Shown: positions 60,016-64,000 of the stretch, piece by piece
Position numbering within the stretch: the first letter of the stretch is position 1
Layout of the letters: each line of letters begins with the position of its first letter
Assembly (NCBI GenBank): GCA_023443725.1
Contig: JAEZTF010000007.1
Span: 62,001-126,000 of the forward strand
DNA: 64,000 bases
Direction of reading: 5' to 3'
Source: Candidatus Parcubacteria bacterium
GTDB lineage: Bacteria > Patescibacteriota > Microgenomatia > UBA12405
Position numbers and translations under genes: made by a program
Notes under the pieces: generated by a model
The model's input: the letters and a program-made list of their open reading frames with translations, nothing else
The model's database searches: none
What the model was told of the DNA's origin: nothing

Positions 60016-60753
60016 ATGACGTCTCAGGCACACTGTAAAGGGTGTGGCCATTTTCTCTCTCGTGATGACCAAAGTAAAAAAGATGGCTACTGTCAAAAGT
60101 GCCGACTATCTATACTTTCAGGTCATAAGAACTCAAATAAAAAAATGGAGGAAAAGAAAATGAGTACCATGAGTAATACCCAAAAATGGGTTATCGGCAT
60201 CATTGTTGGGCTAGTTATCCTGACTGTAGGAATTCCCACCTTGATCGCCGGAGGTCGTTTCGTAACCAATTCTGTGATCATTCCGGTATGGAATTGGGGG
60301 TTGGGTGTCAAAGCTACAACGCAAAACAACGCTGCCGTCGATACACCCAAAACCGCTGCATCCAATGCAACTGCGCCCGCAGTACCAGCTGCAACATCTG
60401 CACCTGCAGTCATCGACAGTAATGCCGATACCACCGGTATGGTGACAGAACAGAACTATGTTCCGCATCCCCGTCGCTATGAAGAGACCGGAATCGAAGG
60501 CACCAAGACATGGGAAAACCTTGTCGTCAATGACGATGAATACCTTGTTGTTGGTGGCGTGATCGTAAATGGAATCAAAGATGGTGTCTACCAAGGTTAC
60601 GGCCCCGGTACATATACTGTTACGGTAACCAACGGCTTCATTTCCGTCGTCGATGACGATTGGGGTGATGAAGAATTCGATTTTCGTGTCGACCAAGCGA
60701 TCCAATATGGTTGGGCACATGCTCATCTTAGCCGTGGAGTAATCCCCAACTAA
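60016..60753 (+). CDS. Zinc-ribbon membrane protein, G+C-richer module 2
   Basis: 245 residues. Residues 8-30 form a zinc ribbon (CKGC...CQKC) in the cytoplasm, then a Lys-rich stretch, one membrane helix (~58-80), an Ala/Thr/Pro linker (~100-145) and an outer domain (~150-245) of beta strands with GVIVNGIKDGVYQGYGPGTYTVTV. No family recognised. An excellent ribosome site (AAAGGAGG) precedes the ATG at 60016. Internal ATGs at 60160 and 60169 exist but would cut off the zinc ribbon. Downstream come two hairpins and a hammerhead ribozyme rather than a T-rich terminator. Confidence 0.75.
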   Translation: MTSQAHCKGCGHFLSRDDQSKKDGYCQKCRLSILSGHKNSNKKMEEKKMSTMSNTQKWVIGIIVGLVILTVGIPTLIAGGRFVTNSVIIPVWNWGLGVKATTQNNAAVDTPKTAASNATAPAVPAATSAPAVIDSNADTTGMVTEQNYVPHPRRYEETGIEGTKTWENLVVNDDEYLVVGGVIVNGIKDGVYQGYGPGTYTVTVTNGFISVVDDDWGDEEFDFRVDQAIQYGWAHAHLSRGVIPN

Positions 60754-60772
60754 CTTCTACAGAAGAAGGGTC

Positions 60773-60835
60773 ATGTACTTAAATGTACATAGTTGATTAT
60801 GAATATGTTTTTGTAAGCGCTTGCTTACTAAAAAC
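60773..60835 (+). repeat. Two hairpins between module 2 and the ribozyme
   Basis: ATGTAC/GTACAT (60773-60790) and a 12-bp stem GTTTTTGTAAGC with GCTTAC-T-AAAAAC, loop GCTT (60807-60835). No T run follows either, so they are not classical terminators and read-through into the ribozyme is plausible. Confidence 0.6.
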
Positions 60836-60856
60836 CTCTATTTATATTCAACTCCC

Positions 60857-60913
60857 TTTCTCTTATACCGATACACTCGGTACTGACGAGTCCCATTAGG
60901 ACGAAAAGAGAAA
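60857..60913 (+). ncRNA. Type III hammerhead ribozyme
   Basis: All core parts are present in order. Stem III is TTTCTCT (60857-60863) with AGAGAAA (60907-60913). The cleavage triplet is TTA (cut expected after A60865). Stem I is TACCGA/TCGGTA with loop TACAC (60866-60882). CTGACGA (60883-60889) is the CUGANGA core. Stem II is GTCC/GGAC with loop CATTA (60890-60902), and GAAA (60903-60906) completes the core. The motif ends two bases before the ATG of the glycosyltransferase gene. Confidence 0.92.
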
Positions 60914-60915
60914 TT

Positions 60916-61797
60916 ATGAAAACTAAAAAACCATTAATTACTGTCTACATGCCAGTTTTTAATGCCGCCAAATTTTTAGACGAGTCAATTCAAAGTATTC
61001 TTAACCAAACTTTTTCTGATTTCGAGTTTATTATTATCGATGACGCTTCTACTGACAATTCTTGGAAAATTATTAAATCGTATGCTAAATCTGATAAACG
61101 TATTATTGCTATAAAAAATCATATCAATCTTGGAGTTAGTTTAACCTCAAATATTGCTATATCCTACGCTCGCGGTAAATTTCTGGCTCGTATGGACGCT
61201 GATGATATCTCAGTTTCTAACCGTTTTGAAAAACAAATCAACTTTTTTAAAAAGCATTCTCAAGTTGTTGCTCTTGGTGGACAATGTTTTGTTATTGATG
61301 AAAATAATCAAAATATTGGAAACAAAAACTTCCCTACCAATTTCAAAAAATTATCCAAAATGATTTTTTGGGCAGTTCCAATTCAACAACCATCAATGAT
61401 GGTAAATCTTAAATTATTACCTAAAAAATTCGTTTGGTATTCCCCCAACAAAACTTCTGCTGAAGAAATCGATTTAATGTTTCGATTCATGCTTTATGGA
61501 CAAATCAATAATTTACCAGATTACTTGCTTTACTATAGACATTTAAATACCAGTTTGTCTCATCAAAATCCAAAAAAAACTTTCAACTTAACCATTAAAA
61601 GTCGACTAGGTGCTGTTAAGATGGGATTTAAACCAACTCTCCCTGCTATTTTATTAAACATTTGCCAAATTGTTGTTATTTCTATACTTCCAAATTCTGT
61701 GATAAATCAAATCTGGTCATTTGTTCGTGGTATTAATAAAACCCCAACATCTAAACTACAGTATAATTCTCTTAATGAAACTGTTATCAAGGCTTAA
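60916..61797 (+). CDS. GT2 family glycosyltransferase
   Basis: 293 residues. YMPVFNAAKFLDESIQSIL (~10-28) opens the GT-A fold; IIIDDASTDNSW (~43-54) and ARMDADDIS (the DxD metal site, ~93-101) bind the nucleotide sugar. A hydrophobic C-terminal segment (~240-258) may hold it at the membrane. The hammerhead ribozyme is its 5' leader; cleavage would leave a 50-base leader and free the purine-rich bases next to the ATG. Overlaps the next gene by 23 bp. Confidence 0.9.
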   Translation: MKTKKPLITVYMPVFNAAKFLDESIQSILNQTFSDFEFIIIDDASTDNSWKIIKSYAKSDKRIIAIKNHINLGVSLTSNIAISYARGKFLARMDADDISVSNRFEKQINFFKKHSQVVALGGQCFVIDENNQNIGNKNFPTNFKKLSKMIFWAVPIQQPSMMVNLKLLPKKFVWYSPNKTSAEEIDLMFRFMLYGQINNLPDYLLYYRHLNTSLSHQNPKKTFNLTIKSRLGAVKMGFKPTLPAILLNICQIVVISILPNSVINQIWSFVRGINKTPTSKLQYNSLNETVIKA

Positions 61798-64000
61798 GCC
61801 ATTTTTTGATATCATCGGTCTTTCGATTGTTCTAATAATAATTTTTATCGTCAATTTTAAAAATCAAACTTGGTTAATTGGTTGGGATAATCTCATACCG
61901 GAACTAAATATCGGCATGAATATCAAAAGATCTATTTTAGCCGTTTGGCAACAATATCAAGGTTTAGGTTTAATCGGAGGCATGGGTCATGCCTCTGATC
62001 TAATTCGACAAATTTTGATATTCCCCTTAACTCTATTTTTACCCACTAATCTAGTTCGTTATTTGTGGCATTTTTTCTGTCTTAGTTTGGGTACTTTTGG
62101 TATTTATTTTGGTCTTAAAAATTATCTTAAATTCTCTAAAACAATTTGTTTCTTATCGTCTCTTTTTTATCTTCTAAATTTTGGAACTATTCAAAATTTT
62201 TGGGTTCCCTTTGAGCCATTTTCTACTTTTTGGGGATTTTTTCCTTGGTTAATATTTAGTTTATTAAATTATCTCGATAAACCAAATCGACACAACTTAA
62301 TCAAATTACTTTTAGTAAACCTACTAGCTATACCTAGCTTTTACGTTCCCACTATTTTTATCGTTTATTCATTGTGTTTATTTTGTATTTTAATTTCTAA
62401 TTTAGTTGTTAATAAAAAAATTAATATTAAATCATTTTTAATGATTTTATTAGTTAATTCTTTCTGGCTTCTACCATTTTTATATTTTGTCAAAAACGAT
62501 ATTTATAATCCTCAATTAGCTTTTGGAAACAAAATGGCTACAGAAGAAACTTTTTTAAGAAATCAAAATCGAGGTCATTTATCTGATTTTTTATTACTTC
62601 GAGGTTATTATTACGATCTCAATAGCAATGATTCATCTATAATGGATATTTGGCGTCAACATTTTTCCTTCCCTATTTTAATTATTGGTTATTTAATCTC
62701 TTTAATTGTCTTTCTTGGATTAACAAAGGTAATAATTTCCTTCAAAGAAAATCGTTATTTTAAATTAGGAATAATATTAATATTTTTACTTACTGCAATT
62801 GCTCTTTTATCCAAAACCCTTCCTTTTCTATATGTCAATCAACTATTACGAAATATACCAGTAATTAATCAAACTTTTCGTTCTCCTTTTACTAAATTCA
62901 TAGTTCCCGGAATTTTTTCTTTCACTATTTTCCTATCATTTGGTCTTAAATTTATTCAAGAAATATTATTAAAACATAAAAAAATATTTTTATTTTTTTC
63001 GATAATCATATTTTCTTTTCTCATAACCTTCTCTTTTCCTGTTTTCACTGGTAATTTGTTCTATTTCAAAATGCGTCAACAAATTCCAAAAGAATATTTT
63101 GATTTAATTAATTATTTTAAAACTCAACCACAAGATGATCGTATTATGAATCTCCCTTCTGGTGATTTCTGGGGTTGGACCAATTATCGTTTTGGTGTCA
63201 ATGGTTCCGGGTTCATTTGGTATGGTATTCAGCAACCAATACTAGACCGTGCTTTTGATGTTTGGAATCTAAAAAACGAAGTTTATTATCGAGAATTAAA
63301 TTATTGTCTCCAAAAGAAAGATTCTAATTGCTTATCTCTATTAATAGACAAATATGCTATTTCTCAAATTATGTTTGATAACAATGTTTATTTTCCAAAT
63401 CAAAAAATATATTCTAAATTAGCTACACCCACAAAGGAACTATTAAAAAAAATTCCATCTCTAAAGAAAACTCAAGAATTCGGCAATATAACTATTTATC
63501 AAAAAAATCAGCATACTCAACCATATACTATTACTCAGCTAGAAACGATTAATCTGATTCCACAACAAATAACCAATCCAAAATTGATTATTTCTGATTC
63601 AAATAAAATAATTTTCAACAACACTACTCCTAATAACCTTAAGTCAAAATACTATCCTAACATTACTTTTAATAAATCATATTTAATTAAAATTACATAT
63701 AAAAATATATCTGGGTACCCTCTTGTCATTAGCGCAGTCAGTGAAAAATCAAATTTATTATTTTTTACTCAAAAATTATCTCAAAATAAGGATTGGCAAA
63801 CTGATGAATTTATTATTCCTCAAATGACTGACGAATTTGGACAAGAGTTAACCATTATTTTTAATAATTCTAGTTTCAATAAATCAGCTTCAATTAATGA
63901 AATTAAAAATATCGAAATATATCAAATAGATCAAGAAGTACCTACAATAATTACTAATAACAAAACTATACTTTCTTGTTCTTCTAATATTTTTATTTAC
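61775..64000 (+). CDS. Large polytopic membrane protein, cut by window end
   Basis: Open from the ATG at 61775 to the last base (742 codons, no stop). MKLLSRLKPFFDIIGLSIVL starts the first membrane helix; a loop after it holds WDNLIPELNIG, similar in place to the acidic loop of GT-C transferases. About ten to twelve helices reach to roughly residue 430, followed by a long outer domain. Probably a membrane glycosyltransferase or related glycan protein; the family is not fixed. Overlaps the GT2 gene by 23 bp. Confidence 0.6.
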   Translation, partial: MKLLSRLKPFFDIIGLSIVLIIIFIVNFKNQTWLIGWDNLIPELNIGMNIKRSILAVWQQYQGLGLIGGMGHASDLIRQILIFPLTLFLPTNLVRYLWHFFCLSLGTFGIYFGLKNYLKFSKTICFLSSLFYLLNFGTIQNFWVPFEPFSTFWGFFPWLIFSLLNYLDKPNRHNLIKLLLVNLLAIPSFYVPTIFIVYSLCLFCILISNLVVNKKINIKSFLMILLVNSFWLLPFLYFVKNDIYNPQLAFGNKMATEETFLRNQNRGHLSDFLLLRGYYYDLNSNDSSIMDIWRQHFSFPILIIGYLISLIVFLGLTKVIISFKENRYFKLGIILIFLLTAIALLSKTLPFLYVNQLLRNIPVINQTFRSPFTKFIVPGIFSFTIFLSFGLKFIQEILLKHKKIFLFFSIIIFSFLITFSFPVFTGNLFYFKMRQQIPKEYFDLINYFKTQPQDDRIMNLPSGDFWGWTNYRFGVNGSGFIWYGIQQPILDRAFDVWNLKNEVYYRELNYCLQKKDSNCLSLLIDKYAISQIMFDNNVYFPNQKIYSKLATPTKELLKKIPSLKKTQEFGNITIYQKNQHTQPYTITQLETINLIPQQITNPKLIISDSNKIIFNNTTPNNLKSKYYPNITFNKSYLIKITYKNISGYPLVISAVSEKSNLLFFTQKLSQNKDWQTDEFIIPQMTDEFGQELTIIFNNSSFNKSASINEIKNIEIYQIDQEVPTIITNNKTILSCSSNIFIY

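Noticed and set aside
60123..60726. Minus-strand and alternative-frame ORFs inside the gene at 60016
   Set aside because: They are shadows of a G+C-richer coding region; the plus frame has the zinc ribbon, membrane helix and ribosome site.
60807..60835. Intrinsic terminator before the ribozyme
   Set aside because: The stem is strong but no T run follows on the plus strand, so I list it only as a hairpin.

Overview
The window is AT-rich, gene-dense bacterial DNA with the standard code (TGA is used as a stop). It looks like a member of the Candidate Phyla Radiation (Patescibacteria), most likely the Microgenomates side. The reasons are very short core proteins (EF-Ts of 164 residues, a cut-down YbeY), many overlapping genes, -10 boxes only 5-7 bases from start codons, an orphan TraG/VirB4-type ATPase, and a repeated export motif (Q-N-Q-E-N-R-S-x-A) behind the first membrane segment of several surface proteins. 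The taxonomic call is inference; no 16S rRNA is present.

Layout. 1-8.9 kb (minus): rpsU-yqeY-ybeY, then surface proteins with cohesin, dockerin, FN3-like and Big2 domains and an LPQTG anchor, interleaved with frr and rseP. 8.9-12.4 kb: a fused glutaminase/sugar amidotransferase and a membrane glycosyltransferase. 12.4-19.4 kb: rpsB-tsf, the TraG-like ATPase, topA and two small G+C-richer genes. 19.5-46.7 kb: a large cell-surface polysaccharide region with polymerase/ligase proteins, GT2/GT4/GT26 transferases, an initiating sugar-phosphate transferase, a GDP-mannose 3,5-epimerase-like protein, a Wzm/Wzt-type ABC exporter, and an operon of QueC-like PP-loop enzyme, methyltransferase, DegT aminotransferase, 2-hydroxyacid dehydrogenase and phosphoesterase. 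PBP2 and MreB sit inside it. 46.7-55.3 kb: def/fmt, rpmB, rpmG, small basic proteins, two GT28 glycolipid transferases, three tRNAs, a hibernation-factor-like protein and nucleotide enzymes. 55.4-57.9 kb: a tRNA-Ala to tRNA-Trp transcript with protein genes starting just after each tRNA. 58-64 kb: galU, two G+C-richer single-gene modules with long structured leaders, then a glycosyltransferase and a membrane protein cut by the window end.

The most striking items are RNA. A complete type III hammerhead ribozyme (60857-60913) lies two bases before a glycosyltransferase start codon. A covarying hairpin occurs in two leaders (59046-59098 and 59883-59933). A candidate structured ncRNA with its own promoter lies at 49821-49982, and a region with two mutually exclusive folds lies at 52601-52673. 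On the DNA side, a methyltransferase gene is bounded by a near-exact copy of the tRNA-Trp 3' end, and a 16-bp perfect inverted repeat flanks a G+C-richer membrane-protein gene.
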